Origin: JAGLSB01 sp023135955
Lineage (GTDB): Bacteria > Bacteroidota > Bacteroidia > Bacteroidales > GCA-2748055
Direction: 5' to 3'
DNA length: 6,958 nt
NCBI GenBank assembly: GCA_030673645.1
Contig: DAOVIO010000195.1
Span: forward strand, 1 to 6,958
Shown: piece by piece, positions 6,597 through 6,958 of the stretch
Layout of the letters: the number at the start of each line of letters is the position of its first letter
Position numbering within the stretch: position 1 is the first letter of the stretch
Translations under genes and position numbers: made by a program
The notes under the pieces: generated by a model
The model's database searches: none
Seen by the model: the letters and a program-made list of their open reading frames with translations, nothing else
Told to the model about the DNA's origin: nothing

Positions 6597-6629
6597 AGGA
6601 AATAATGGCGGTTTTCCTTAAGATACAAA
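6597..6629 (-). promoter_or_regulatory. Weak candidate promoter for the oxidoreductase-rpe transcript
   Basis: On the minus strand TTTG (complement of 6626-6629) is followed after 21 bases by TATTTCCT (complement of 6597-6604), which keeps TA and the first T of the second half of TAnnTTTG but mismatches at two positions. It would give a leader of about 70 bases before the ATG at 6519. I found nothing better in the spacer. Confidence 0.2.
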
Positions 6630-6697
6630 TACCCCCTCCATCCCGACGTACATCGGAACCCCTAAAGATGGAGGCAAGAATTAAAAACTAAAATTGA
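6630..6697. repeat. Palindromic repeat element, copy 1
   Basis: A GC-rich element in AT-rich surroundings. The outer stem is CCTCCATC (6635-6642) with GATGGAGG (6667-6674), 8 perfect pairs. Within it sits a second small hairpin, CCGA-cgtaca-TCGG (6643-6656), whose centre is nearly palindromic. Its left end TACCCCCTCCA (6630-6640) and right flank TGGAGGCAAGAATTAAAAA (6669-6687) recur in copy 2 at 6742-6796. Neither strand has a T-tract after the stem and the flanking genes diverge, so it is not a terminator. It looks like a non-coding dispersed repeat. Confidence 0.7.
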
Positions 6698-6741
6698 CAA
6701 AATATTGAATACTTTAAATACAGATTTCCTTAACTTGCAGC

Positions 6742-6796
6742 TACCCCCTCCAACCTCCCCCTGAAGGTGGAGGCAAGAATTAAAAATCAAAATTGA
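6742..6796. repeat. Palindromic repeat element, copy 2
   Basis: This copy shares the left end TACCCCCTCCA (6742-6752) and the 19-base right flank (6768-6786) with copy 1, plus a further shared AAAATTGA just beyond. The core differs: CCTCCA (6747-6752) pairs with TGGAGG (6768-6773), then past one bulged A, CCT (6754-6756) pairs with AGG (6765-6767), leaving an 8-base loop CCCCCTGA. The unit ends about six bases before the start codon of the next gene, so its right flank forms the leader of that gene. Confidence 0.7.
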
Positions 6797-6802
6797 AAAA
6801 AA

Positions 6803-6958
6803 ATGAATCTCAGATCAAAAATTATTGTTATTAGTCTTTTCGCTATTGCTATGGGGTTTCTGGAAACAGCAGTAGTAATTTATATGAGGGAGTTGCTTTA
6901 TCCTGAAGGTTTTGCTTTTCCTCTGGTACCCATTCCAACAAATCTTGCATTAACAGAG
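6803..6958 (+). CDS. Uncharacterised integral membrane protein, N-terminal fragment
   Basis: An ATG at 6803 opens 52 codons that continue past the window end. Residues 7-26 (IIVISLFAIAMGFLETAVVI) form a hydrophobic segment preceded by the positively charged MNLRSK, consistent with a first transmembrane helix with its N-terminus inside; Glu20 sits within or near it. The following YMRELLYPEGFAFPLVPIP looks like a structured loop, and LALTE may begin a second helix. I do not recognise the family with confidence. The segment GFLETAVVIYMRELLYPEGF looks conserved rather than random, which suggests a real multi-pass protein. The leader is A-rich with no Shine-Dalgarno sequence, and a palindromic repeat ends just upstream. 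No good promoter match was found; a TTGACA at 6694-6699 has TAAATA 15 bases downstream, but the expected phylum-specific boxes are absent. Confidence 0.65.
   Translation, partial: MNLRSKIIVISLFAIAMGFLETAVVIYMRELLYPEGFAFPLVPIPTNLALTE

Noticed and set aside
6630..6796. CRISPR array
   Set aside because: There are only two units, of unequal length and with variable sequence inside the palindrome instead of between identical repeats. No cas gene is present.

Overview
The window looks like ordinary core chromosome of a Bacteroidota bacterium, probably an anaerobic or fermentative one. The evidence is a 287-residue primary sigma factor without region 1.1 that ends in SYLG, a Rho factor with a long disordered insertion after its N-terminal domain, and A/T-rich leaders without Shine-Dalgarno sequences before every gene. 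A pyruvate:ferredoxin oxidoreductase (PFOR) adds support for low-oxygen metabolism. Base composition is AT-rich throughout. Genus or species cannot be assigned from this sequence.

Layout, left to right. The N-terminal 449 codons of PFOR run leftwards and leave the window at base 1. A 292-base spacer holds a perfect 10-bp hairpin terminator behind rho, a small palindrome and a plausible PFOR promoter. Next is rho (minus strand). A 352-base AT-rich divergent spacer follows, then rpoD (plus strand). rpoD converges on rpe (minus strand) across a 99-base spacer that can fold into a branched inverted repeat. Upstream of rpe, 50 bases away and on the same strand, is an NAD(P)-dependent enzyme resembling the lysine-ketoglutarate reductase domain of AASS and yeast LYS1. 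The last spacer holds two copies of a GC-rich palindromic element with the same ends but different cores. It leads into the first 52 codons of a predicted membrane protein (plus strand) cut by the window end.

How the genes relate. rho and rpoD are divergent neighbours encoding the main termination and initiation factors of transcription. The oxidoreductase and rpe probably form a two-gene transcript, but lysine catabolism and the pentose phosphate pathway have no obvious shared step. PFOR is a separate unit supplying acetyl-CoA and reduced ferredoxin.

I found no convincing undescribed system. The points most worth a second look are the Rho insertion, the two palindromic elements with exchanged cores, the branched repeat between rpoD and rpe, and the unknown substrate and partner of the AASS-like enzyme. 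Both minus-strand genes in the right half could be extended to TTG codons, but the internal ATGs are the better starts.
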